Assembly: GCA_031763025.1 (NCBI GenBank)
Contig: JASSKH010000003.1
Span: 8,025,199-8,089,198 of the forward strand
Reading direction: 5' to 3'
From: Macrocystis pyrifera
Lineage: Eukaryota; Sar; Phaeophyceae; Laminariales; Laminariaceae
DNA length: 64,000 nt
Position 1 is the stretch's first letter. Every line of letters starts with the position of its first letter. The translations under genes were made by a program, and so were the position numbers. Below are positions 13,139 to 35,729 of the stretch, one piece after another. The notes under the pieces were generated by a model. The model did not search any database and was not told the DNA's origin. It saw only the letters and a program-made list of their open reading frames with translations.

Positions 13139-16100
13139 ATACCTCGTCGTCATTCTGAGGGCTGTGTTCAACCTTGGCCCCCCCTGCCAGCGTGGACGAA
13201 ATATTGTCGGAACTTCCACCTCTGGCCTGATAAAGGAATGCAGTCCCCTTTTGGACTCTTATTAATATTCCACCTCTCGGGCAGATGGTCGATGCCCGCT
13301 CCGTGATCTCAATCTTTTCGAAGGCAAATATTTTCGTGATTTTTGTATGATCGACAATACCCCATGCTGCCGGGTGGGACCGCTATATGCATCATCTAGA
13401 TTAGCGCATGTTTCCTGGGTTGGATCTGTGTACTATATGCCTGTTGCGGAACTAGATAATCTATCTGTAGGCAGATCTGATAGATCATGATCTGCCCTAG
13501 GTGTGAGTAATGTGCACAACATCAAAATGTAGCTTAGGTTACCGGCCAGCTTGGCACGCGAATTTTTTTTAACACGAACCCTCGACGCCGACCGCCTCCG
13601 GGCAATATCTATCTCGGAATGGAGATAGATGTGTATGAAATGACTATTGATAAGAGAGTAGTCTAGACTGGACTGGACTGGACTGGACGCCCATTTATGT
13701 TTTCTTTTTTTTGTCTCACATCGGACAGATAGATCATGATCTATCTGTCTTATCTGTCTATTTGTCTGTCGTTACGAGGAGTGCTGTGCAGGATCTGTAC
13801 GGCACAAATCCCGACCCAGGAGACATGTTCTACAATAGATCATGCAGACTATGCGGCTCCCACCGGCAACCTGAGCTAGATCATGCAGATCATACTGATC
13901 AGAAATCTATCTATCTATCTATCTATCTATCTGCCCTGAAGGGGCGCTCGATCATGGTGTGATACATTTGAACCATTTGCCGAGAGGCTGGGCCGAGTGA
14001 TGAAAACTATCAGTGACTGTCGCCGCCGTCGTCGTCGCGCGTATGTGGGGCCGTTGTTTTCCGGAAAATAGAAAAATAGTGTTTTTTTTTCCTAAATTTC
14101 CTGATTTTCCTTTTTTTTTTTTCCTGTGTTATGTGTCTCGATTTTCGATTTTCGATTTTTGATTTTCCTGATCTGTTTTCCTCATAAAAAGAGACAATCT
14201 ACTGCATGCGTTTTTCTTTTTTTTAATGCCCTCTATTAAATTTCCTGATTTAGGACATAATTCCTACGAGTATGTTTCCTCTTTTTTTTTCCTTCTTCTT
14301 GCTTTCCCAGAAAACAAGAGGAAAATCAGGCGCGGAGAAGAAGGTTATTTTTTTTGTGATGATTGGCCCTCAACTGCGTTGTGTGTGTGCGTGCCACCTC
14401 TCCCCGGACAAAGGTTGCGCGCCCCCTGGACTTCAGCACGATCAAGAAGCGCCAGAAGAAGGGGCGCTACGCGAAGCTCGGCGTTTCCAAGCTGTGGGAG
14501 GACTTGATCACCATCTACACCAACGCGCAGCTCTACAACCAGGTCAGCGCGCACAAGCAAAAGCAACTACTGCTGTAAGCACGAGCACTCGTGGGTATAT
14601 GTGTGTAGGCAGAGGATACCGGGAGACTCTACAACCAGGTCGGCGCGCACAAGCGAGCAACTACTGCTGTAAGCACGAGCACTCGTGGATGTATGTATGT
14701 AGACAGAAGATGCCGGGAGACGGCAGCTTCGGCCTCTAGTGGACCGACCTTCAAAGCAGGTACTCCCCACACTTCTTCCTGGGGTGCTCTCCCGCTCCAG
14801 AGCTCATGGAGCCCGTCCTGTCGCCGCGGGATATTTTCGTTTTTGGCGATGAGTTCCAATGCAAGAACGAGAACAATGTACTCTTAAGACAAATAGAGGG
14901 GAGCAGAGTAATCAAAACCAAATATGGCGTCAAACTAAAAACATTCCGGAAAACATGTTTTTTTTGGGGGGTCTATCGCTGGTTCTGATTTTACCATTAC
15001 GGGGGGGACCATAGTAAATGGGACCAAATATTGTTATTAATAGTAAAAATAGCGAAATATGTAGGTTTTTGTATGTACCATAGGCCCTAATTTACTTATT
15101 TACTATGGTCCCCCGTAATATAAGCCCCCCCCCCCCCTCCCCCGGGTGACAGTATATCGATTTGTAGTGTGGATGGTTATCTGGTTAGGAGGACGAAACC
15201 GTCGTCGTGTGTACCAGGTATGGCCTACTCACGGGCCGTGGACACCCTCGCCCGACCGCCCGCCCACCTACCTGCGTCTGGGGGGGCGGCTGCGCATTTG
15301 TTGCCGAATGTCGCACCTGACTTGTGTGTGCCCAAAAGGGCCCGAGAGTGCATCGCTGTTGCGGAGGAAAGCAGATCGAGTAGTTTGTCGGTTTCGGTGC
15401 CCCCCCCCCCCCCCCCGCCTCGCTCCCTCCCTCCCTGGGATTGTGGGTATATCGCTGCCCAAGTGGAGGTTTACGGGTGATTTGTGGATAGTTGTACGGA
15501 CCGGTACCGGAGCAGCTGGCATGGAGCCACTATTTGCAGGATGTTTGAAGACGCTGGCATCTGGAAGCACAAAGAAGCGCGGGTGGGGTATTGTTTGTTT
15601 TTGGCGATGCCGTTTTTTCAATGCACCCACCCTCCGTCCCGTACCTTTGCCCCAGCACGCGTCAAGTATTTGATGCAAGCAGATTTTACCGGAGGTTGGG
15701 GGTGACTGATCAGCTTCGGCTTCGAGGGTGTCCTGTGCGTCTCCCTCCCGCCCGCCCCCGCACGGCCTCCTCCCTAAATCGATTCGACGCTGTCATCCAT
15801 ACGCGAGAGTACGCACAAGATGCCGAAGTCCGCCTCGCGCGAGGTTCTCTTTAGTATAGACAGTAGGATGCAGCTCACCATTCTTGCGACTCGCCGAACA
15901 CCTCACTGCGCTTCGTGCTCTGGTGCAGGCAAAATGTCTGCCTTGATCGGTGGAAGCCCGACTTGCTCCGTCCCATCATTTGTAGGGTTGCGAGGGTGTA
16001 TTAGTCGTACGACTGCGACCATAGCGTGATATCGGAGGTACACCCGCCCCCTGCCCCGTCACCCACTGCCCCTTCCCGCGATTTCAAGACCTCGCCCAAC

Positions 16101-16782
16101 ACCTCACGGCGCTTCGCGCTTGTTGCAAGCAATGTCTGTCTGGTCGGTGAAAACCCGACGTGCTCAGTCCCGGCATTGTAGGGATGCGAGGGTCTATGGT
16201 CATACGACTACGGCCATGCATGATAATGAGTACCCCCCCCCCCCCACCTATTTCCAAGACTTTTAACCGTTTTTGCGAACTAAAATTTCGCCCCAAGGAG
16301 TGTGTGATTTTGGCGTGGTTACGCGGTAATAGACGTTTGTGTCGCTTTTTTTTTTTGTGGTCATTTTTTCCTCTCTGCAAGGCTCGAACGGGGTTCGTAG
16401 ATCGCGTGTTTAGACCAACCCCTTTCCTTGCTTCCTTCCTTCGTTCGTTCCTTGTTCTTCGTGTCACGTGGCTTCTTTTTTTTTTTTCGTCTTGGGGGAT
16501 GATATGTACGGGTATATATATGTATGTATGCAGGACGAGTCGGATTGCTTCATCCGGGCGCAGAAGGGCCTCGACACGATGAAGGACAGGATTGAGAGAG
16601 CCATCCGGGAGGCTTCCCACCGATCGTCTTCTCGTTCCTCCTCCCTCTCCTCATTCAACGGCACCGTCGCCACCCCGACCATAAAGAAGAAGCCTCAAAG
16701 AGGGGGGGCGGGGGTGGGGGGCGGCGGCGGCGCCAGCGGCAGCCGCTCTCCCGCGCCTCGGGAAGAGGACGAAGATGAGGAG

Positions 16783-16814
<32 letters not shown>

Positions 16815-17175
16815 GGAGGAAGTGGAGGAAGACGACGAGGATGATGAGGATTTCCAAGAGAAACCTCGGACATCGTCGAAACGGGGACGTGGACGGGCGG
16901 CAGCGGCGGCGGCAGCGGCGGCGGTAGCGGCGGCGGCGGCCGAGGAGGACGCAGACAGTGACTATGAGGAGGAGCGGGTGTCGAAGCGGCGTCGGGCGAA
17001 ACGGGCTAGTCCCTCGCGGGCTAGCTCCTCTCGGGCAAGTCCCAGAAGTGCTGGGGGTGGAGGGGGTAGGGCTGGGCGTGGGAGCGGGCGTGGCGATAGC
17101 GACAGTGTGGGGCAGGGCGGAGAGGATAGTGACGGGGCACCGCGGCCGCCACATGTGAAGCGCAGGCGGCGGTGA
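2..17175 (+). CDS. Multi-PHD finger plus bromodomain chromatin reader (5'-partial, 9 exons seen)
   Basis: Predicted nuclear histone-mark reader, cut by the left edge of the window. Exons seen are 2-163, 1590-1868, 3347-3460, 4609-4738, 5699-5869, 7155-~7281, 9803-9905, 14414-14542 and 16534-17175. In order they encode a basic region, a canonical C4HC3 PHD finger, an NSD-like run of further Cys/His fingers, another C-x2-C finger start, a bromodomain split over two or three exons, and a tail with a long Glu/Asp run, poly-Ala and Lys/Arg clusters that look like nuclear localisation signals. PHD fingers read histone H3 tails and bromodomains read acetyl-lysine. No SET or PWWP domain is visible, but the 5' end is missing. 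The bromodomain exon at 9803 needs an upstream exon ending in phase 2, which I could not find; a 100-N gap lies in that intron. Two one-base frameshifts (exons 4 and 6) are probably sequence errors. Confidence 0.85.
186..550 (+). repeat. Poly-G-bounded dispersed repeat (R1), 3'-truncated copy
   Basis: Starts after a G tract with ATACTCGTGTCATGC and shares the R1 landmarks CATAGACCCTCG, GGGACGG, GCGAAGC, GAGCTGCATCCTACTAAGA and AGAGACAGCAATGGGA; it stops near GGTTCTCCGGG. Function unknown. It lies in an intron of the PHD/bromodomain gene. Confidence 0.75.
604..780 (+). repeat. R1 head fragment followed by a long poly-G tract
   Basis: About 120 bp of the R1 head (GTCGTGCATGGCCGTAGTCG to the AGGCAGGAGGCATGG region), then near-pure G from 752 to 776. 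The head-only fragment with a G tract recurs at several other places. Confidence 0.7.
1083..1415. repeat. GGTC/TCGG-rich tetranucleotide region
   Basis: Degenerate GGTC/GTCG satellite-like DNA with a (TGTA)n patch at 1209-1240. It is intronic and no gene is seen. Confidence 0.7.
1590..1868 (+). CDS. PHD/bromodomain gene, exon with canonical PHD finger
   Basis: The acceptor is TCCTCAG and the donor is GTAGGT, both phase 0. A Gly/Ser/Lys linker precedes a complete C4HC3 PHD finger: CARC, then MMCDGPC, then SFHPIC, then WMCNRC. The Trp two residues before the last Cys pair is typical of the family. Confidence 0.9.
1876..2650 (+). repeat. R1 cluster: two head fragments then one full copy
   Basis: Poly-G plus head at 1876-1995, poly-G plus head at 1996-2080, then poly-G plus a full ~520-bp unit from about 2126 to the TATATATA end at 2650. 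The full copy includes AAGCGCGAAGCGCCGTGAGG, a short internal A run and CTCACGTAGTGAGAGGCATG near its 3' end. Another G run follows immediately. Confidence 0.8.
2948..3057. repeat. (CTG)n microsatellite
   Basis: About 110 bp of nearly uninterrupted CTG in an intron of the PHD/bromodomain gene. The open frames across it (poly-Leu, poly-Cys, poly-Ala, poly-Gln) are by-products of the repeat. Confidence 0.95.
3347..3460 (+). CDS. PHD/bromodomain gene, second zinc-finger exon
   Basis: It encodes CLECGEKG near the start and RCQLSSCGRFYHK at the end, the first half of an NSD-type PHD finger; the partner Cys (EC) opens the next exon. The GTCAGG donor at 3461 is phase 0. The acceptor is taken as TTGAAG at 3346; a slightly earlier acceptor is possible. 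Confidence 0.75.
3741..3957 (-). mobile_element. Nested pair of TA-target MITEs
   Basis: The outer copy (3741-3957) has the inverted ends TTACGGGGGACC and GGTCCCCCGTAA. It is split by a second copy of another subfamily (about 3756-3861, with CCATAGTTAACGGGACC) inserted at a TA in the outer left arm. The family has no coding capacity and would be mobilised by a transposase elsewhere. Confidence 0.85.
4241..4378 (+). mobile_element. MITE copy with expanded poly-C right end
   Basis: Left arm TTACGGGGGGCCATAG, internal AATATTGTTATT and a right arm in which the usual CCCCC has grown to a ~40-bp C run before CCGTAA. It is flanked by TA on both sides. Confidence 0.85.
4609..4738 (+). CDS. PHD/bromodomain gene, zinc-finger exon with one-base frameshift
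   Basis: The acceptor is GGCACAG. The exon opens with ECLKK, completing the FYHK-EC zinc site of the previous exon. After an A6 run at 4618-4623 the reading shifts to the frame giving FKCPQHFCTDCGK. The exon is 130 nt, one more than a multiple of three, while both neighbours are phase 0, so one A is probably surplus. The donor is GTGATT. Confidence 0.8.
5376..5481 (+). mobile_element. MITE copy
   Basis: A 106-bp element with imperfect ends (TCACGGGGGGGCCGTAG and GGTCCCCCGTAA) between TA dinucleotides, in the intron before the exon at 5699. Confidence 0.85.
5699..5869 (+). CDS. PHD/bromodomain gene, third zinc-finger exon
   Basis: The acceptor follows a (TTG)n tract. The exon encodes CLRCAKARCPECL, then a basic strand and VCDDHDWGPKD, resembling the Cys/His module that follows the FCTDCGK segment in NSD-family proteins, then a Gln/Lys-rich helix. 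Length is 171 nt, phase 0 on both sides, with a GTAGGC donor. Confidence 0.85.
5897..6152 (+). repeat. ~125-bp poly-G tract followed by an R1 head fragment
   Basis: Almost pure G from 5899 to 6026 with rare T, then the R1 head (ATGCATGGCTGTAGTCGTAC to ACCAGGCAAACATTTGC). This is one of the longest G tracts in the window. All proline- or glycine-rich frames over it are artefacts. Confidence 0.85.
6447..6555 (+). mobile_element. MITE copy
   Basis: TTACGGGGGACCATAG at the left and CTATGGTCCCCCGCAA at the right, between TA dinucleotides, with internal AAATATTGTTGG. Confidence 0.9.
7155..7281 (+). CDS. PHD/bromodomain gene, start of another Cys finger (3' end unresolved, frameshift)
   Basis: From the acceptor GCGTGCAG the phase-0 frame gives PKTPPQPAAQFTKKQEAQ. 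Past the run GGGCCCGG at 7222-7229 the meaningful frame moves one base and gives VCYFCKGDVDDADTDEG, a C-x2-C finger start. One base appears to be missing there. No clear donor is seen before the poly-G block at 7302-7357, so the exon end is uncertain, and the rest of the finger may lie in the assembly gap. Confidence 0.55.
7302..7357. repeat. Poly-G tract
   Basis: About 50 bp of pure G directly after the last visible zinc-finger codons. It is the likely reason the exon end cannot be resolved. Confidence 0.9.
7752..7851. other. Assembly gap of exactly 100 N
   Basis: One hundred Ns, the usual placeholder for a gap of unknown size, sit in the intron between the last zinc-finger exon and the first bromodomain exon and are followed directly by poly-C. 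One or more exons, including the one that should end in phase 2, may be missing here. Confidence 0.95.
8505..8541. repeat. Poly-G tract in an otherwise featureless intron
   Basis: The 7358-9802 intron holds this G tract, another at 8157-8174, the N gap, an A20 run near 8600, an AT dinucleotide stretch at 8766-8790, nested MITEs and a (TTTTG)n run at 9720-9755. I see no recognisable exon in it. Confidence 0.7.
8981..9200 (-). mobile_element. Second nested MITE pair
   Basis: The outer copy (8981-9200) starts TTACGGGGGGCCATAG and ends GGTCCCCCGTGA. The inner copy (about 9036-9144) belongs to the CCATAGTTAACGGGACC subfamily and sits at a TA near the outer copy's middle. The inner elements at 3756 and here are close relatives. 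Confidence 0.85.
9803..9905 (+). CDS. PHD/bromodomain gene, N-terminal bromodomain exon
   Basis: The acceptor is TATCGCAG; one leading G completes a codon from an upstream exon not found here. It encodes LLAKEDPLGYFASPVDADL and VPGYRDV, the aligned start of a bromodomain (ZA loop with the PVD motif). The GTGAGA donor is phase 0 and joins cleanly to the exon at 14414. Confidence 0.85.
10578..11248 (+). repeat. R1 cluster: head fragment then full copy
   Basis: A head fragment at 10591-10669 is followed by a G tract and a full unit (about 10712-11245) ending in TATATAATATATATATGG. The full unit has an internal A26 run where other copies carry 11-36 A. Confidence 0.8.
11555..12405 (+). repeat. 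R1 cluster: head, full copy, head
   Basis: A G tract and head lie at 11555-11711, a full copy at 11726-12250 with an internal A36 run, then another G tract and a degraded head at 12253-12405. This is the largest R1 array in the window. Confidence 0.8.
12687..12716. repeat. Poly-C tract
   Basis: About 30 C in the long intron between the two bromodomain exons. Confidence 0.9.
12955..13140. repeat. (GACT)n, (GACC)n and (CTG)n microsatellite block
   Basis: Three adjacent simple repeats: GACT units at 12957-12990, GACC units at 13024-13052 and CTG units at 13110-13138. Further (TGGAC)n and (ATCT)n patches occur at 13672-13690 and 13903-13932. The rest of 13140-14413 shows no gene. Confidence 0.85.
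14414..14542 (+). CDS. PHD/bromodomain gene, central bromodomain exon
   Basis: The exon continues as VARPLDFSTIKKR, then LWEDLITIYTNAQLYNQ, the bromodomain ZA loop to helix B with the conserved acetyl-lysine-contacting Asn (NAQLYN). It is 129 nt, phase 0, with a GTCAGC donor. The last 12 bases and the donor are repeated in the intron 96 bp downstream. Confidence 0.9.
14531..14720. repeat. Tandem duplication of bromodomain exon end plus splice donor
   Basis: Units 14531-14626 and 14627-14720 both begin CTCTACAACCAGGTC and share GCACGAGCACTCGTGG. The first contains the real exon end and donor; the second is an intronic copy with its own GTCGGC donor-like site. Confidence 0.9.
14997..15118 (+). 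mobile_element. MITE copy
   Basis: TTACGGGGGGGACCATAG and CTATGGTCCCCCGTAA ends, with a small internal duplication (TTACTTATTTACT) in the right arm. Confidence 0.9.
15780..16250 (-). repeat. R1 fragments in reverse orientation
   Basis: A diverged partial copy at 15780-16035 and a well-preserved head at 16085-16237 are both reverse-complemented relative to the other copies. The second ends in a C tract at 16238-16249, the complement of the usual G tract. Confidence 0.75.
16534..17175 (+). CDS. PHD/bromodomain gene, terminal exon with acidic/basic tail
   Basis: It opens with DESDCFIRAQKGLDTMKDR, the bromodomain C helix, then a Ser-rich linker, a ~35-residue Glu/Asp block (16765-16850), poly-Ala from GCG repeats, and basic clusters RVSKRRRAKR and HVKRRRR before the TGA stop at 17173. 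The tail is low-complexity and probably disordered; the basic clusters are candidate nuclear localisation signals. Confidence 0.85.
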
Positions 17176-19119
17176 ACAAAAGAAAGTGTACCAGTTTTTT
17201 TTTTGTTTTGTCGTTGTGACTTTTTTATTGTCTTAGTCTTTGGTGAACGCATGCGTTTGGCGTGCGTGCGAGCGTGCGAGCGTGCTGCTCCTGCCGCTGT
17301 TGCTGTTGCTGATGCTGAGGATGCTGATGATTTTGCTGCCTGTGCCTTGTGGACGGCTGGGGCTGTCAAGCGGCTGCACTCTTTCCGTCCCAGAGGAGTC
17401 GTGTTTTGGCCTTGGTTACTACGATATACTGTGTTTGCCTTGTAGTGAAGCGAAGAGAAGGAGAGAAGAGGGGGAGAGGGGAGGGGAGGGGAGGGGGGTT
17501 TGCGCGGTAGCCAACACACACGAAGGGCTGGCAGGCGGCCGCGGAAAGGAGAAGGCAACGACGTTTCGTTCCCGAGGACGGCCCTGTAGGCCGACGGGGT
17601 TTCCGTCCGCAAAACCTCCGCCACCGTGTGAAGCACTGATGGTGCGTCGACGCGCACTTTGTGCTCAGCCTCGCTTGTGCTCACCTTACACCCACCCCGG
17701 CGGCGCGGCCGGCAGCCCGACGGGTGGGGTAAGTGGGTGGTTGGGTAGATCGATGGAAGGATGGCAGGATGGGTGGGTTTATACGTGCCTCACACCAACC
17801 GTTTCGAAACGCGGGAGGGAGAGCAGGCAAGCAGGCAGGCACCACAATTGGATTTTTGTTTCGTTTTTTTTTTTTTGCGCAGCAGCAGCAGCAGCAATGG
17901 CAGCGGTGGCCGCGGCGGCGTCTGCGCTCGTTTTTAGGACGGGTGGGTGGGACAAAGCAAACGCGGGAAACAGCCTCCCTCCAAAAAAAACGAAAACCTT
18001 TCTTTTATGGCCCATAGGGCGGGTGGGTGTCCCATAGGTTTGTGGCGCTCACGCGGCTGCAGTATGGGCGTCTCGGGGGCGCGCAGAGTTTAACGGGGGG
18101 GGGTGGGGGGTGGGCGTTGGGTAGGGGGGGGGGGGGGGGGGGGATTAGGGAGTAGTGTGGAACATGGTTAGAGCGAGCTGGCCGTTCCCGGCGGTTACAT
18201 ACGGATTTTCGATTGCTGCAGTGTTCATTCAGGGTGCGCCAGCGGTGGCGTTGGCGGCAGAATATTAACATTTTTTCCTGTCCGAGTGATGGATGGACTC
18301 AACGCCTGGGTAGGCGGAGAATGTCATGCAGTCGTGCGAAGAGAGGAGGGGGGCGGGAGGGGGGCGAGAGGGGGGGGGGGGGGGGGGGGGGGGGGGAGGG
18401 GGGGAGGAAGCTGCTTTGGCGTGTCTTCCCGGTCTCATATGGGCGAAGCACGTGAGGTAGTCTCTTGGGCTGGACACACTTGTTTTCGTTTTGTAGATTT
18501 TGTTTTTTTTTCGTGGTATTTTCTTGCGCCCCATGTCTCTCTATGCAGGGAGAGAGGGGGCGCCGGGAGGGTTGGGGGGAGGGGGGGTGTGGAAAGAGAT
18601 GAGCGAGGGGCATTGGGCTAACCTTCGAACCAATCGATGCTGGGAGGTCGAACCTTTTTATGCGTCGTCGATCGAGGGCTGACCGTCGGTTGCCGGAAGT
18701 GAATGGGGTGGTATGATTTCTCACGATGGTAGCAGCTGACGCCGCCGTGCAATAATTTCGGTTGTTACCCCTCTGCTCCACGCGTCCCTTGTCCAAACCG
18801 CCGAGGAATGATTTTCCTGGTGAGCACATCGTGCTTTCGCAAAAGTGAGGGGGTTGCTTGTCGAGACCAGAGTCCGTTCGAGCGCTGACTGAGGCTTGGG
18901 CCTGCCTCATTCGTTTTGGAAAACGAGGGGCTGCAGCTATCAATGCCACTAGTGTTAGGCGAACAGCTTGCCGGCCTTTTTGAGCGTGACGTTCGCAAGG
19001 TTTTAGGTACCCTGCCTCCGACCAACGGATAGCACAGAAGACCGGTAACATGATGACCAGAATTGTTAAACAACACAGGGTTTGAAATTACCACCCTCTC
19101 GTAAACCTTGAACGACCGA

Positions 19120-19222
19120 GAGTCAAACGAAAGAAGGTTTGTACATACATTCCTAAGAGTTTACTTTTCAGAGTCGAACGAAGGAAGGTTTGTACATACA
19201 TTCCCAAGAGTTTTACTTTTCG
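19120..19222. repeat. 51-bp tandem duplication
   Basis: Units 19120-19170 and 19171-19222 share GAAGGTTTGTACATACATTC and differ at a handful of positions. Confidence 0.85.
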
Positions 19223-19317
19223 GCTCTCCATCGCGAGTAAAAAAAACGCTATTAATGAAGAACTTTGAGGGGATTTCCTGCGTCGTAACTCGTACTTGGT
19301 ACACTTTTGAAACAGTA

Positions 19318-19420
19318 TTACGGGGGACCATAGTCAACAGGACCTATGATATACATAAAACCTATGTATTTACCTATTTTTACAACATTATTTGGTCCTA
19401 TTTACTGTGGTCCCCCGAAA
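19318..19420 (-). mobile_element. MITE copy
   Basis: Reverse orientation, with TTACGGGGGACCATAGTCAA on the left and ACTGTGGTCCCCCGAAA on the right, between TA dinucleotides. Confidence 0.9.
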
Positions 19421-19867
19421 TACCTTCTCCAGCAAACCTGGAACATGTTTTTTTTTCGGGCGTTTTCGAGTTTTTCGAGCACGCTTTCTGCCAAGCTTGA
19501 CAAGCGATATTTCCGACTTTTTGCGCCATACCTTCATGCTCGTACGAGACCCCGATAGCCGACATATATAGACCGACCGCATGCGTCAATTCCTATCTCC
19601 TGGGGTGCCCTGTGCCTGCATCGTTGGCTGAACAGCATATAGCTCGACCTATTTCTGCCACGTACGTACGTGACCAGCCGTATGATACCTCGATTCTGAG
19701 TTTTTAGATCAATCGGAAATGAAGCACAGAGGCCCCGTTCGAAACCAGAGAGGGATCTAATCGCACAGCAAGCAGTGGCCCTGCTTCTATCACGCTGTCA
19801 AGATCAAAGCCCGCCACCAGAAGTGTGTTCGCTCATTTGGGATGAACCACTGAGCTGCTTAACTCAG

Positions 19868-19955
19868 CGCTGACTGAGGTAGCTCAGTGGCTAAACCTAA
19901 ACATCTCGAACAATGAAGTCCGGGGTTCGTGTCCCGCCAGACGTCATATTCCCGC
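19868..19955 (+). repeat. tRNA-like SINE remnant
   Basis: An A-box match TAGCTCAGTGG at 19880-19890 and a B-box-like GGTTCGTGTCC at 19923-19934 are spaced as in tRNA genes. The acceptor stem does not pair, so this is not called a tRNA. Related A boxes lie at 20204 and 24828. Confidence 0.5.
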
Positions 19956-20695
19956 TGTTTCTGCCGCGGGTAGTTTAAGGGAGAAGGCGTAGAGAGAACC
20001 ACGATAAAAACAACACTCGACCAGAGAGTCGAAAGTGGAGTGCGCCGCTTGACTAAAAGAACGCGCGACTAGGTAGAGAGGGACCATATGAAGGAAAAAC
20101 CAGGCGCTGATTGGGGGCTTGAGCAACCCCGGAGGATGTTGGCGGGAGGCCGTATCGAGCCAAAAGGTACATATTTTGTCCGTTTGGGATAGTGCTGACG
20201 GAGTAGCTCAGTGGTTTATGACAAATAAACGAACAGTCTGGTGTTCTTCACGCTGGGTTGGTAGTTCATTTCTATATTTCACTCGTGTTGACGTAAGGTG
20301 GTCATGTCACTCGGTCGGGTGCTTCAGCGATGCTGGCCTTGGGTTGAGCGTGGTTAACCAACCGTCCCCATAGACCCTTCCCCTCTCAGCTTTGCTACAT
20401 TAATTAATCCTATTAATAGTGAGCACGCAGAGAAAGCCCCACGCAGGCAAACCGCTGTACCCAATAACAAGCTCCTGCACCGTGCACCCCGTAAAATTAA
20501 GGTGTTTTGTACGGCAACATTGCAAGAACAAAAGTGGGGGGGGGGGGGGGCAGGAATTAGAGAGCAATTTTATTATCTGTTAACAGTAACAATCACAGCT
20601 AACAGCCTCTTAGCAACCACAACTAACAGCCTCTAAAAGTACAATGGATCGGAAAATATCTAAGTAAAGATCAGCATCATCCTCGTCGTCATCAA

Positions 20696-33723
<13,028 letters not shown>

Positions 33724-35070
33724 GGCTTCGTCCTGTGTGGCCCAAACGATCCCCAAATCCATCAATTAAACAGCAATTAATAGTAATAACCGCGTATCAG
33801 GTATGTTACACATAACTGCTTCTTACCGGAACGGCTTCTGCCCATGTAAGCCCCCTATATACGATTCGTACAGTGGCAACGTTAACAAGAGTCCTCCCTG
33901 CCAGGCTGCAGTATGTACAGACATCTTGGTTGTATCATGCTGGTACGAGTAGCGGACACCAAGCTTCGAAAATGACGAGAGAGAGTCCCACCTAATCAAA
34001 GCCTTCGAACATCGAAGGCGTTTCCACCGACCCCGATGCTGGCACACTCATACGTATCGGTAGCTTATATAACGTCGGAGCAGTTAAAAACAGACGCGTA
34101 CATACATACAGGCGGATTCTTGACGTACAGGCCATGGAAATTCACGAGATTATTTTAGGAGCACTCTCTCTCCCTCTCCCTCTCTCGGAAGGGGCGCGAC
34201 ACCGACAGGTGACGACGGTATGTATGCTGAAAGTTCTGAACACTCAAGAGTGTACTGCTGTGTTGATTGATTCAGACGCACCAACGCAAGTGCGCATCGA
34301 CGATACGACACGATAGGAGCTACTCACGGGGTCATATTTGATGGCAGAAGGGAAACATGTACGTATTGTACCAGGTACATACGAGTACCACGGATATTAA
34401 TATGAAGCAAACATGCGCACAGAGCAGAGTGGCAGTTGGAGGGATAAAGAGATGAGACCGCAAAAACCGACTCGTACCTACTCGTACTGAGAGAAAGACA
34501 TTTCGTGCCGCCTACGAACCAGTGCGCAAAAAGGACAAGAGAGCATTCTATCCATGCGCTCGAGCCAAAATCTCTTACATTTCCCTCGTCGACCTCAGGA
34601 TGAGCCGCGATCGTAGTCCCTCGTTGTCGTACTGCAGACATTGCTCAGCCCACCACTACAAGCAGTATACTGCAGCCTCCTCGAGTGGGAATGACGACGT
34701 TATACTAGTAGTATAGTCGGCCCGAGCCGGCGATCGCTTATTCAAGGGAGACTACACAGAACGCAGGGGCACGTATTGTTTCTTGTGCGTATGTATGCTT
34801 CGTCGGGTACCGAAGGCCACACCGCCTTCGACAGAGGCGGCGAGATAGCCGACGTTGCTGCGAGTTGACGTTCGAGTACACTGCTGGCGGTAATAACTAC
34901 TTCCTGGCTCGTTCCTCGTTCCTCGTTCGCCGTTCTGTGTGACGGTTTCGTTGTTTGGTTGCCCCAAGTCAATAACGCCACAATATCTATACGCGCATTG
35001 TGCGCCACCTTCTTCTGCTTCTGCCTTGCTTGCAGGGAAGACAAGCACAAGGAGCTCAGCGAATGGCACC
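33724..35070. promoter_or_regulatory. Divergent upstream region of CFAP100 (-) and the LRR gene (+)
   Basis: 1.35 kb separate the two start codons, so promoters and 5' UTRs of both genes must lie here. A GTACCAGGTAC palindrome is at 34368-34378. I cannot identify core promoter elements. An upstream 5' UTR exon of the LRR gene may end near a CTTGCAG acceptor at 35036. Confidence 0.5.
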
Positions 35071-35156
35071 ATGTTCATCAAGAAGGACACCAGAAAAATA
35101 CCCGATATTCTTGGTGATGAGAGCGACGAGCGAGAAGAGCTGCATTTAGGCCGGAG
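35071..35156 (+). CDS. LRR gene exon 1
   Basis: ATG at 35071 gives MFIKKDTRKIPDILGDESDE. It ends with AG (phase 2) before the GTGTGC donor; joined to the G of exon 2 this gives Arg-Arg-Ser-Ser. An out-of-frame ATG lies 8 nt upstream. Confidence 0.8.
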
Positions 35157-35686
35157 GTGTGCCTGGGACTTGCACACCGGATGCATGGTTTGAGCATTTT
35201 TGAAAGTTTCCTGTTTTCTGCTAAATACTGCTGTAGAACCACAACATTACGCCAAGTAATGGAGGCAGCGCGGGAATCTACAGATGCGAAGTGTGATCAA
35301 CAGAAACGTTCATAAGTTTGACAAGCTGTGCTAGAGACGATCTGGCGTAGAGCTACTGTGGGCTACGTTCTGCTGTAGACTAGACTACGAGTGTGCCTTC
35401 GACAGATCAGATTGATCTACAGCAATGCTGCATCTACGTACATTTTGAGTTTTGAGTCCCATTTGACCTACAAATTCAAATTCCAGCTGGTCCTATTGAA
35501 AAAATATAATGCAACAGACTCCAGACCAGCGCATGAAGTGTGCTACCTCCAGCTGACTACGTTACAACCTTGCTGCCCATCAGCAGCAGCAGGCGACGTC
35601 ATGCACGTGTGGCAATTCCGTGCTGTACTGCGACTATTAATACCTTGTAGTTGCTTTTGTCGAAGCATGCGACCCCACCCCACCTC

Positions 35687-35729
<43 letters not shown>

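Larger units (their letters stand above)
17176..20695. other. Convergent intergenic region
   Basis: This lies between the ends of the PHD/bromodomain gene (+) and CFAP100 (-). It holds purine and G tracts (17456-17500, 18093-18143, 18345-18410), a 51-bp tandem duplication, one MITE, tRNA-like A/B boxes at 19880-19934 and an A box at 20204, and a G run at 20535-20550. I find no supported gene. Confidence 0.7.

Noticed and set aside
17240..19051. 250-265-aa frames in the convergent intergenic region
   Set aside because: Low-complexity, G-tract-driven, without domains.
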